NCBI GenBank assembly: GCA_035776675.1
Contig: DASTWO010000147.1
Location: forward strand, 1 to 21,352
DNA length: 21,352 nt
Source: DASSOY01 sp035776675
GTDB taxonomy: Bacteria; Bacillota; Bacilli; Bacillales; DASSOY01
Reading direction: 5' to 3'
Shown here: piece after piece, positions 7,380 through 15,376 of the stretch
Position numbering within the stretch: position 1 is the stretch's first letter
Layout of the letters: each line of letters opens with the position of its first letter
Made by a program: the position numbers and the translations under genes
The notes under the pieces: generated by a model
Database searches by the model: none
Told to the model about the DNA's origin: nothing
What the model saw: only the letters and a program-made list of their open reading frames with translations

Positions 7380-9845
7380 TCAAACCTCCGCGTTTTCCCA
7401 TTCCAATAAATCGGTTTCCTGCACAGGAGCCTTGGAATCTTTAGGTACTCGGAAAGTCTTCAATTCCGATGGCCCGAAGTCCGCTTCAATCGACCGGCCC
7501 CATTTCGGTAACTCAATCCTTGCTTTGGTTTCAATGTTCGTCGTTTCGTAGGCGCGAATGATCAGATCTTCGTTATCCTCAGCTTTCTTGATGACACTGA
7601 CAATCACGTTGTCCTTATCAACGGCAAGGAACGAATCCTGTTGCGGCAAAGGACCATCGTGGTAAGTTTCGATCAGCGTAACAGGCTTTTGATTGAGCTC
7701 TGCAGCCCGCTTCACTGTGCCTGCCGTTTCCCAATTCCCTTCATGCGGCACCAAAGTATAGGTAAACCGTTGAATTCCCTGATCAATAAAAGAATAATGG
7801 CCGTCTTCCTCGGGAATCAGCGGATCATGATGAGCGTAAATCGGGCTTCGCAAAACGGTGATCGCCATTTCTTTATCATGCATGTCAAAGCTATATTTGC
7901 CATCGTTCAAAATACTTAAGCCGTACATTTCACCTGTCGCGCGGTGAGTTCCTGACTGATCGATCCATCTCTGACCCGGTTCTTCTTCCCCGTTGCTTTC
8001 CCTGACAATATGTCCGTAAGGAATCTCGTATGTTCCCTTTCGGAACATTAAATTCACAGGGAATTTCAATTTCAATGTTTTGAACTGCTCTTGCCAATTC
8101 ACCGTGACATGAACGTCAATTTGATTCAGCTCGCGATACATCGTGAAGTCTTGAGTGAGCTTGGAATTTCCATATTCGCTAACGACTCGAATAACGGACT
8201 TCACCGGCCCGTGCTCCACCCGTTCAACACTCTTGGCTGTGAACTGGCCACACTCATTATCAAAACGAATCACACCATGTGACCAAGTGTCGCTTTTATC
8301 GTCCATCACAACAGGTCTAGCGGCAGGGCCATCAAGAATGTCCAAATTCTTCACCTTATCATGAAGACTTGTGACAAACCCTGTCCCCGGATCAATTTCC
8401 ACTCTGTAGCGATCATTCTCCATCGTGGAATCGTTCGCTTTTATCGTTGAAAATGACCCTTTCGAAGACCTGGGAACAATTTTGTATACCCTGTACCCAA
8501 CAGAAGGCAAATCAGCAATGAAACTTATCCTTTTTCTCCCGTTCGCTGTAGCCTGGGACTGCACAGTTTGCACTGCAACCTCGTTATCCTCTTCATCCAC
8601 CAGAATATGTTCGTTTTCTCTGTAACCGCCGACTTCCTGTTCAACGTTGACTTGGCTGTTCCACGAATGCGGATTAAACACAACAATCGGTTTCATTCCC
8701 GGTTCTTCTTCAATACCGATTCGCCACGACAAGGATTGGATCGCATCGTTCAATCCCCGACTGGCAATGGACATAGCCTCGCCGTGCAAATCGCGTGCAT
8801 CGTCGTAAGCGGCTTCCAAACTGGTACCCGCCAGAATATCGTGAAACTGATTAAACAGCACATTTTTCCACGCTCTATGGTATTTGTCAGGATATTTCTG
8901 TTCTGTCACCCAATCTGCAACAGAAGAAAAAGTCTCAGCTGTCATCAACATATTCTCGGCCTGCCGATTCCACTGCTTGATCCCGGAATGCGCGGCATAG
9001 CAACCACTTGCATGATGTTGAAGATCGTCGTGAAGAACCGGATACGTCAAATCCTGTTCGGCCAATTCCTCAAAGAAACGGTTGGGCGTACTTAATTTCA
9101 GCTCCGGAAATTCGGGATCTTCGTTCAAACGGCGAATGCTCTCAAGATTCTCTTTTGTCGGGCCGCCTCCGTGGTTGCCTACTCCGTAAAAGCACATCAA
9201 ATCGTTAAAAGGCTTCTTTAACTCACCAGCGACTCTCTGAACATGTTGATCGAGCTCCTTGCCCCAGGAATTGTACTGAAACGGGATTCGAAAGGTCAGA
9301 ACACGGGAGCCATCATCCGATTCCCACCAGAACAACCGGCCGGGAAGGCCTTTTTCCTCTGGCGAAGGTCTCATGAAAATATATTGATCCATCCCGCTTT
9401 TCTTCAATATTTGCGGCAGCATTCCGTTATGGCCGAAGCTGTCCACGTTATATCCGACTTTTGCAGTGACTCCAAACTTTTCTTGAAAATAACGCTGTCC
9501 ATAAAGTCCCTGGCGGACGAATGATTCTCCGCCCGGAATATTGCAATCCGGCTGGATCCACCAACCTCCGGCCATTTCCCATCGTCCTTCGGCGATTCTC
9601 TCTTTAATTTCCTCAAACATCTCCGGCTCGTTGTTTTCTATCCATTCATAATTGGCGGCCGAACTCGAGGTAAACAAGAAATCATCATACTCTTTCATCC
9701 TGTCGAGCGCTGATCGAAAAGTAGCCTTCGTCTCTTGAAATCCTTCCTGCCATTGCCACAACCAAACGGGATCAAGATGAGCGTTGCCGATCATATGCAA
9801 CGTCTTTTCCGACTGTTGCAGGTCTCTCCCATTTTCTTTCATCAT
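7380..9845 (-). CDS. GH38 alpha-mannosidase
   Basis: The 821-residue protein carries all core GH38 active-site elements. These are the zinc ligands in NAHLDPVW (H23, D25), the nucleophile segment YNVDSFGHNG (D135, also a zinc ligand), FYGVGNHGGG (about 219-228), and FNQFHDIL with the last zinc ligand (H335). The C-terminal half is the expected beta-sandwich. It should hydrolyse alpha-mannosidic bonds with retention, and with no signal peptide it acts on imported substrate in the cytoplasm. Bacterial relatives include mannosylglycerate hydrolases and oligomannosidases, and I cannot separate these. The start is one of two tandem ATGs (9845, 9842) behind a strong GGGGAGG, with a TTG just upstream. 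The first 74 bases lie inside the 3' end of the upstream MBL gene, an unusually long overlap for this locus. Confidence 0.95.
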   Translation of the reverse strand: MMKENGRDLQQSEKTLHMIGNAHLDPVWLWQWQEGFQETKATFRSALDRMKEYDDFLFTSSSAANYEWIENNEPEMFEEIKERIAEGRWEMAGGWWIQPDCNIPGGESFVRQGLYGQRYFQEKFGVTAKVGYNVDSFGHNGMLPQILKKSGMDQYIFMRPSPEEKGLPGRLFWWESDDGSRVLTFRIPFQYNSWGKELDQHVQRVAGELKKPFNDLMCFYGVGNHGGGPTKENLESIRRLNEDPEFPELKLSTPNRFFEELAEQDLTYPVLHDDLQHHASGCYAAHSGIKQWNRQAENMLMTAETFSSVADWVTEQKYPDKYHRAWKNVLFNQFHDILAGTSLEAAYDDARDLHGEAMSIASRGLNDAIQSLSWRIGIEEEPGMKPIVVFNPHSWNSQVNVEQEVGGYRENEHILVDEEDNEVAVQTVQSQATANGRKRISFIADLPSVGYRVYKIVPRSSKGSFSTIKANDSTMENDRYRVEIDPGTGFVTSLHDKVKNLDILDGPAARPVVMDDKSDTWSHGVIRFDNECGQFTAKSVERVEHGPVKSVIRVVSEYGNSKLTQDFTMYRELNQIDVHVTVNWQEQFKTLKLKFPVNLMFRKGTYEIPYGHIVRESNGEEEPGQRWIDQSGTHRATGEMYGLSILNDGKYSFDMHDKEMAITVLRSPIYAHHDPLIPEEDGHYSFIDQGIQRFTYTLVPHEGNWETAGTVKRAAELNQKPVTLIETYHDGPLPQQDSFLAVDKDNVIVSVIKKAEDNEDLIIRAYETTNIETKARIELPKWGRSIEADFGPSELKTFRVPKDSKAPVQETDLLEWENAEV

Positions 9846-11646
9846 GAACAACCTCCCCTCCGGATACGGTAACCAGGGCCTCAGCTTGTTGCCCGAAATT
9901 TTTATCCCCTATTGTGATATTTGCCGCAACTCGTGCCCGTCTCTCATTCACATCAGGAGCTGTAATCGTAAACGTTTCGATTCTTTCACAACCTGCCGGA
10001 ACGGATACTTGCTTCACATCAGTCCAAACCTTCCAACCAGATGGAACTTCGAGCGAAATCGTAATGATTTCTTCACTTTCGTAAGGATTTTTCACCGTTG
10101 CTGTCAATGTGAACGTTTCTTCCGGATCCACATAGGTCTGATATGGTGTCAAAAAGGCTGCCGTTCCGTCTCCTTGAAACGCAACGATCTCCTCAGGCAG
10201 CAGTTCCCGGTGAATCTCCTCTAATTCCTTCCCTTTTTCAAGCAATTCCTGAAAGATTTCTTCATTCGTCCAAAGCGGATTCGAATGGCCCGATATAAGC
10301 AGATCCGGTTTCAACCTGTTGTATAATTCCGCACTATCTCGATAGTCCCATGCGCGAAAACCATTCTTGTAAACATAATTGTCATTGGTATCCTGATACT
10401 GGTCTCCTATGGCCAAGACTCGCTTTCCGTCAGCTTCAAAGGCAATTGCGACCGCATATAAGGTATGGCCGGATTGTTCATATAAGGTAAACTCATATTC
10501 TTCCCACCGCAAGGTTTTCTCCAGGGGCAATTTCCGATCCACTTTGATCGGGTCATACCAAATACAAGGGAGATCATAATCATCGGGATTCTCCAAGATG
10601 TCAGAGAAGTTCTCCGCAGCCCAAACCTCTGTCCCTTCAACATCACGCAAAACATTCAAACCGCCAACATGATCATCGTGAAAATGGGTTAAAAGGGCGA
10701 CATCTACTTTTTCAACGCCATAGTCTTTCTTTAGTTTGTCAATGTTGTACAGCCAGGGTCTCCGTGAGGCGCGGTCCGCTCCAGATGCCAAGCCCACCAT
10801 GAAGTCATATCCGTAATCAATGACCAACGCTTTTCCGCTTTCCGAAATCAACACATAAGAATGCGCCCAACTCGTGCGATTTCTTAATAGATGCGGTGTG
10901 ATTTCCTCGTAAGGATTTTCCCGAACCTCTAAAAGATTGGCGGCCTGATTCCGGTGGTTAAGAAGCCGTTTTAGCCTTTCTACAAGCAGATCGATAGCGT
11001 ATTTAGGATCGGCCATGACCTCCCCGTGAGAAGGACATAGGCAGTCCGGGTTCTTTTCTTTCAAGCTTAAAAGGGACAATACACTGTACGGAACACCTTC
11101 CGCCCCATTGTAGGTCCATTGCGTCGTGGATAAAGACCACATTTTACCTGGCGCAGAAATTAAATCTCCTGTGAAAGCTACTTTGTCGCCATCAATATTC
11201 GCTAGCAAACTGATAGATCCAATAGTGTGTCCCGGAGTAGGAGCGACGGTAAATTCGTAATCTTCGAACCGATAAGTTGAGTAATCCTTTAATGTTCCGG
11301 AGATAGGAACAGAATAAAGAATTGAAAATCGATCCTGGCGCATGTTGTAATTGTTATAAATTTCTCTAGATTGCCAGTGGTCATCAACACCACTTATCAG
11401 GTCCTGCTCCGTATGCGGGACCCAAACGTCTGCCCCGGCTTCAACAGCCCGGGCCAATCCTTGAGCCTGATCTCTGTGATGATGGGTGAGAAGAACGTCT
11501 ATGACTCTGCTTACACCGACCTCATCGAGATGATCCAAAACATCCCCGCTCCCAAAATCTATCAGAACAGCACGCTCATTATGTTTAACTACATATACGT
11601 TACATGTATCTTCGTATACATAGAGGTTTTCAGATATTTTACGCAT
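9772..11646 (-). CDS. Tandem metallo-beta-lactamase-fold hydrolase with C-terminal NEW3-like domain
   Basis: The 624-residue protein contains two complete MBL folds in series. The first has THHHRDQ (54-60: H55, H57, D59, with Gln in place of the usual second-metal His at 60), H140, D161 and H207. The second has the canonical HFHDDH (321-326), H394, D415 and H454. From about 505 the sequence changes to a beta-rich segment (FTLTATVKN, EVPSGWKV) resembling the NEW3/NPCBM-associated Ig-like domains attached to glycosidases. No signal peptide is visible. The ATG has AAAGGAG five bases upstream. Metal-dependent hydrolysis of an ester, lactone, thioester or phosphate bond is the family-level expectation. 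In this locus a sugar lactone, or an acyl group on a glycan, is a reasonable guess but not shown. Confidence 0.9.
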   Translation of the reverse strand: MRKISENLYVYEDTCNVYVVKHNERAVLIDFGSGDVLDHLDEVGVSRVIDVLLTHHHRDQAQGLARAVEAGADVWVPHTEQDLISGVDDHWQSREIYNNYNMRQDRFSILYSVPISGTLKDYSTYRFEDYEFTVAPTPGHTIGSISLLANIDGDKVAFTGDLISAPGKMWSLSTTQWTYNGAEGVPYSVLSLLSLKEKNPDCLCPSHGEVMADPKYAIDLLVERLKRLLNHRNQAANLLEVRENPYEEITPHLLRNRTSWAHSYVLISESGKALVIDYGYDFMVGLASGADRASRRPWLYNIDKLKKDYGVEKVDVALLTHFHDDHVGGLNVLRDVEGTEVWAAENFSDILENPDDYDLPCIWYDPIKVDRKLPLEKTLRWEEYEFTLYEQSGHTLYAVAIAFEADGKRVLAIGDQYQDTNDNYVYKNGFRAWDYRDSAELYNRLKPDLLISGHSNPLWTNEEIFQELLEKGKELEEIHRELLPEEIVAFQGDGTAAFLTPYQTYVDPEETFTLTATVKNPYESEEIITISLEVPSGWKVWTDVKQVSVPAGCERIETFTITAPDVNERRARVAANITIGDKNFGQQAEALVTVSGGEVVHDERKWERPATVGKDVAYDRQRSS

Positions 11647-11769
11647 GGGAACTCTCCTTTATCTCATTCAACATCTGTCTGACAAGTCTCCATGTCATGA
11701 TTTTTGCCAGGTGGATTGAATTTCAGTGGTCTGTTCCAAAAATGGAACGATGTAAAAAAAAGAGCGAAA

Positions 11770-11798
11770 GGCGAACCCCCATCTCATGGGGATTTGCC
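11770..11798 (-). terminator. Hairpin with downstream T tract between lipoprotein and enzyme genes
   Basis: On the minus strand GGC AA.CCCCAT and ATGGGG.TT GCC pair around a three-base loop, followed by TTTCGCTC and eight Ts (complement at 11754-11761). It lies about 90 bases after the lipoprotein stop and 120 before the MBL start. It is therefore likely to end or thin out transcription from the transport genes. A second inverted repeat (GTTCCA-4-TGGAAC, 11733-11748) follows immediately. Confidence 0.7.
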
Positions 11799-11888
11799 TT
11801 TTTACAAAATCTCAAGCCTCGCCCTATATTGATTCAGTGTTTTCAACAAGAACATTCTTATCTTGGATATACACGACTGAATCCAGTC

Positions 11889-13247
11889 TTACTCCACCTC
11901 AATTTCCGGATAGGCTTCTTTAACCTTGGACTTCAACTGTTCATAAGCCCAGTCATTCGATTGACCTTTGTTCAACATTTCCGTAACAATCGATCCAAAC
12001 ATGCCATTAATATCTTCTCTGTAAAGCCCGGCCCTTTTGGCAGGGATATCCATCACAATGTCATAATACATCTTCATAACCTTCTGATCCCCAAACAACG
12101 GTGGAGTATAGCTGTCCATATTCCCCTTATATACCGACTTCAGGGACGGCATATTGCCTGTATGTTTCAGGTTATAGTTTTGCCATTCCTTACTGGCATC
12201 GAATTTCACAAAAGCATACGCCGCTTCCTTATGTGGTGTGTTTGTGTAAACAGCTCGGTAAGTACCACCTACATAGGAGCCAACAGGAGGCTTCGCTACT
12301 CCAAACTTTCCGGCTGCTTTATCATTCTCATTGTCAATCATGAAAGTTGCCCATGAAGGCAATCCATACATAATTGCCGGTGCGTTGGGGTCATAATTAT
12401 TGATAGCCGCTCCCCATCCGGAAGAGAATCCTGGCAACTTTGCCCCTAACCCTTCTTCACGAATCGTTCTCATCACATTCAAGATTTTGTCCCACTTAGG
12501 ATCAATTTGAAACTTCTTGTCTTTCACCCAGAAATCCATTTGATATTTCTCCAAAGCGAATACGCTGGATGCCGAATCTATTAAATGGACTTTCCCATTG
12601 CTCTTATTGGCAACCTTCTCAGCCACTTGAATCAGTTTATCCCAGCTTGAGATCATATCCGATATTTTGTCAGGATCTTCTGTGCCTAACCATTTTTTCG
12701 CACCTGATCGGTGATACCAGAATCCTGTCGGAGAAGATGAATCCGCAACGGCGCGTACATTTCCTTCATCATCTTTACCAAGCGCCGCTACATAAGGAAC
12801 CATGCCCTCCACTAATTGATCCGCACCCATTTCTGATAAGTTGGCTACGTATGGTGTGTTAATGAAATAGCTGATATAAGCTCTTTCCAGATCGAATACA
12901 TCCGGTATGTTTGTTTTCGTTTGCAAAGCTGTTTGCAATTTGGTCTTATACTTATCCCCGGGGAACACTTTTACATGTACATCTACATTGGGGTAAGCTT
13001 TCTCAAATTGTTCCGCCAACTGTTTCACTTGCCCGAAAAAGGTCCAGACGACCAAATCCTGTTTTTCCAATTTCCCTGTATCTTCTGATGTCCCCTCATT
13101 AGACGAATCTCCTTCGTCCTGTGTAGAACCTGAATTTCCGCTCGTTGCGTCTTCGGTTCCCGAACCGCCGGATGAACCGCTGCATCCTGCCAGAGCGGCT
13201 GTTACCATCAGCATTAATACGAGAAGCAACGCCATTTTCTGTTTCAT
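11889..13247 (-). CDS. ABC transporter sugar-binding lipoprotein (extracellular solute-binding protein family 1)
   Basis: The 452-residue protein begins with a short hydrophobic signal and a lipobox, ALAGC, with the lipid-bearing Cys at 22. A low-complexity Gly/Ser/Glu/Asp linker follows to about residue 58, then a MalE-like binding fold (LVVWTFFGQ at 65-73 through NDWAYEQL near the end). It should sit on the outer face of the membrane and deliver an oligosaccharide or glycoside to the adjacent permeases. The start has GGAGGG eight bases upstream. The gene is separated from the permease 2 gene by about 100 bases containing one copy of the GGAACGTTCC palindrome, so it may have its own repressed promoter as well as read-through. 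Confidence 0.95.
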   Translation of the reverse strand: MKQKMALLLVLMLMVTAALAGCSGSSGGSGTEDATSGNSGSTQDEGDSSNEGTSEDTGKLEKQDLVVWTFFGQVKQLAEQFEKAYPNVDVHVKVFPGDKYKTKLQTALQTKTNIPDVFDLERAYISYFINTPYVANLSEMGADQLVEGMVPYVAALGKDDEGNVRAVADSSSPTGFWYHRSGAKKWLGTEDPDKISDMISSWDKLIQVAEKVANKSNGKVHLIDSASSVFALEKYQMDFWVKDKKFQIDPKWDKILNVMRTIREEGLGAKLPGFSSGWGAAINNYDPNAPAIMYGLPSWATFMIDNENDKAAGKFGVAKPPVGSYVGGTYRAVYTNTPHKEAAYAFVKFDASKEWQNYNLKHTGNMPSLKSVYKGNMDSYTPPLFGDQKVMKMYYDIVMDIPAKRAGLYREDINGMFGSIVTEMLNKGQSNDWAYEQLKSKVKEAYPEIEVE

Positions 13248-13269
13248 TTGTTTAACCCTCCGTTTGATG

Positions 13270-13299
13270 TTTTTAGGAACGTTCCCAAAAAATGTTCAA
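13270..13299 (-). promoter_or_regulatory. Probable operator and weak promoter for the lipoprotein gene
   Basis: The near-perfect palindrome TTTTAGGAACGTTCCCAAAA (13271-13290) lies 24-43 bases before the lipoprotein ATG. It falls between a possible -35 TTGAAC (complement 13294-13299) and a poor -10 TAAAAA (complement 13270-13275), spacer 18. A repressor bound here would block polymerase. The operator is better supported than the promoter, because the same core recurs upstream of the permease and regulator genes. Confidence 0.65.
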
Positions 13300-13351
13300 T
13301 AACATTTGCAACAAACCGGCCGAGCCATCACCTCCTCAAAGGATATTCGGG

Positions 13352-14233
13352 CTATTCTTTAAGCGCTCCCGCCGAAACCCCTTTCATAATTTTCTTGGCG
13401 AGAACCATAAACACAATCATAATAGGGATGATCGACAACAATATACCGACATATTGAGCACCATAATCCGTACTGAATTTCCCTCTGGTCATGGCCACCA
13501 TAACCGGTAGGGGTTGAAGATGATTATCAAACAAAATAATAACCGGCATCAGAAAGCTGTTCCACTGTCCTATGAAAGCAAAGATGCCAAATGTCGCAAG
13601 GGCAGGTGCCAATAGCGGAATAACCAAACGATGGAACATCTTCAGCTCTCCGCAGCCATCAATCCTCGCGGATTCAAGAATTTCTTCAGATACGGCCGCA
13701 TCACAGTTTTGCTTCAGAAAGAAAGTACCGAAAGCATTTGCAATCCCCGGTAGAATCAACGGCCAGTAAGTATTCAACATATTAAATTCGCCCATCAATT
13801 TAAAGAAACCAATGATACTAACTTCTCCGGGAATCATTAACATCGCGAGAACTGCCGCGAACAGGAAGTTCGAAAACTTAAAGGAATACTTGGAAAACCC
13901 GTATGCGGTCAACGCCGAGAAGTACAACGTTAAAGCCGTCCCGCTTACAGTCAAAATCACACTGTTGAAAAACCCTCTCCAAATGGGGACCTTCTCAACC
14001 AATCTTGAGTAGTTTTCAATAAACTGATCACCCGGCAACAGCAATAACTTGTTGGCAATATCAAAGTTGGAATGCGTAGAAGAAATAATCATACTGTAAA
14101 AAGGAAGAAGGCAAATCAATGCCAGTATGATCAAAACTACGTAAATAATGGCTCTGCCGACATTTCGTTTCAACCGATCATTCGACCTTATGGGCATCTC
14201 TTTGTTGGCGTTTAATTGAGTAGCTGATTTCAC
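13352..14233 (-). CDS. ABC sugar permease, MalG-type (binding-protein-dependent transport inner membrane component)
   Basis: The 293-residue membrane protein has about six hydrophobic segments and the EAA loop that docks the ATPase (EEILESARIDG...IPLLAP, about 183-210). Its N-terminal cytoplasmic tail of about 25 polar residues is typical of MalG-like partners. The start is a GTG at 14233 with GGAGGG seven bases upstream, 12 bases after the stop of permease 1. It forms a heterodimer with permease 1 in the cytoplasmic membrane. No ATP-binding subunit is encoded nearby. Confidence 0.95.
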   Translation of the reverse strand: MKSATQLNANKEMPIRSNDRLKRNVGRAIIYVVLIILALICLLPFYSMIISSTHSNFDIANKLLLLPGDQFIENYSRLVEKVPIWRGFFNSVILTVSGTALTLYFSALTAYGFSKYSFKFSNFLFAAVLAMLMIPGEVSIIGFFKLMGEFNMLNTYWPLILPGIANAFGTFFLKQNCDAAVSEEILESARIDGCGELKMFHRLVIPLLAPALATFGIFAFIGQWNSFLMPVIILFDNHLQPLPVMVAMTRGKFSTDYGAQYVGILLSIIPIMIVFMVLAKKIMKGVSAGALKE

Positions 14234-14245
14234 CTTTTATCCCTC

Positions 14246-15127
14246 CTACATCCCGGTTGGGGCTTTTTGTCTCTTCTTCGAGAACTTAAACGAAATAAAG
14301 GACAAGGCCAGAATGATGATAAATATTCCGTAGGAAACGCTGGAAGCGTAACCGTATTGAAAGCGCTTAAAGGCAGCTTCATATAAATAGACCATCATGG
14401 TCTGAGTGGAATCCCCGGATCCTGTTCCCGTGACAAGAGGAACCTCGAAAATCTGCATTCCGCCAATGATAGATGTAATGACCGTAAACATCACCACCGG
14501 TTTCAAAAGTGGAATAACAATTTTCGTCGCGACCTGGAACTTGTTAGCGCCATCAATTTCCGCCGCATCATAAAGAGTACGCGGAATGGACTGAAGCCCG
14601 GCCATATAGATCAGCATATTGAAACCGAACCATTGCCAACACATGACTGTAGCCACTATCACCTGGGCTATAAAGGGATGCGCGAACCAATTGACCGGAT
14701 CATCAATAATGCCGAGACCCATGAGAAACTTGTTGACACTGCCTGTCTGCCAGTCAAACAGCAAGCTTGCAAGAACACCAATGGTGATAGGCGTAACAAT
14801 ATTAGGGAAATAGAAAACTGCCTGAAACAAGTGTCTTCCCTTTATGAACTTCTCATTAAGAATCATAGCCAGAACGAGAGCGATAATTAACTCCGGAACA
14901 ATGGAGATGATCCAAATGATGAAAGTGTTCAATATCGAATGGTAAAAAAACGGATTGCCCAACAACCTGGCATAGTTTTCAAATCCTACAAAAACACTTT
15001 CTCCTAAACCGTCCCAATGAGAAAGACTCAGAACAAAGGAGTTCAAAATCGGGTACAGGCTGAATATCAGGAATATGATAAAGTACGGCGCAATGAAAAA
15101 GTACCCGTAATACGACTTCTTCTTCAA
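14246..15127 (-). CDS. ABC sugar permease, MalF/UgpA-type
   Basis: The 293-residue membrane protein opens with a transmembrane helix (YFFIAPYFIIFLIFSLYPI, about 9-27) and contains the EAA loop YDAAEIDGANKF...IPLLKP (about 186-210). It is the short MalF-like half of the importer channel. The start codon is TTG at 15127, with AAGGAG eight bases upstream and no better ATG available. The gene leads the transport genes and is driven by a strong promoter with an operator just downstream of it. Confidence 0.95.
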   Translation of the reverse strand: MKKKSYYGYFFIAPYFIIFLIFSLYPILNSFVLSLSHWDGLGESVFVGFENYARLLGNPFFYHSILNTFIIWIISIVPELIIALVLAMILNEKFIKGRHLFQAVFYFPNIVTPITIGVLASLLFDWQTGSVNKFLMGLGIIDDPVNWFAHPFIAQVIVATVMCWQWFGFNMLIYMAGLQSIPRTLYDAAEIDGANKFQVATKIVIPLLKPVVMFTVITSIIGGMQIFEVPLVTGTGSGDSTQTMMVYLYEAAFKRFQYGYASSVSYGIFIIILALSFISFKFSKKRQKAPTGM

Positions 15128-15288
15128 TATGCTCGCTCCTTTCCTACAAGAACATTCCGAAAATTTTGTGTTGATTAAGTATAAAGAGTCCCATTCCGAA
15201 AAATCGACTCGTCTCCCAAATAAGGCAGTTCAACTCGCTAGATTGTTGCGTTTTCTTTTAAACTTGAAAAAGGATTTTGAAAGTTTTG

Positions 15289-15308
15289 TTTTGGGAACGT
15301 TCCAACAA
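15289..15308 (-). promoter_or_regulatory. Probable LacI-family operator in front of the transport genes
   Basis: The palindromic core GGAACGTTCC (15294-15303) with T-rich and A-rich flanks sits 15-34 bases downstream of the -10 box, so a bound repressor would stop initiation or early elongation. The same core occurs before the lipoprotein gene and, degenerate, before the regulator gene. Confidence 0.75.
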
Positions 15309-15322
15309 ATAATTGTAAAGCT

Positions 15323-15350
15323 ATTATACATCAGAATAATAAAATGTCAA
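15323..15350 (-). promoter_or_regulatory. Sigma-A type promoter for the transport genes
   Basis: On the minus strand a perfect -35 TTGACA (complement 15345-15350) and a perfect -10 TATAAT (complement 15323-15328) are separated by 16 bases. Transcription would begin near 15316, just upstream of the operator, leaving a leader of about 190 bases before the permease TTG. Confidence 0.85.
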
Positions 15351-15376
15351 CGCACTTTTTTTCCATTGTATTTCTG

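Noticed and set aside
8568..9095. 175-codon plus-strand frame inside GH38
   Set aside because: Antisense shadow of a gene with all GH38 catalytic motifs; no start signal.
11733..11748. Fourth LacI operator (GTTCCA-4-TGGAAC)
   Set aside because: The half-sites point the other way and are spaced differently from the GGAACGTTCC core, so it is not the same motif.
11604..12356. 250-codon open frame on the plus strand
   Set aside because: It lies across the MBL start, the terminator and the antisense of the lipoprotein gene; it has no ribosome binding site and an unlikely composition.
14358..14371. Catabolite-repression (cre-like) site TGAAAGCGCTTAAA
   Set aside because: One base off the usual consensus, but it lies within the permease 1 coding sequence and may be chance; not supported enough to list as a site.
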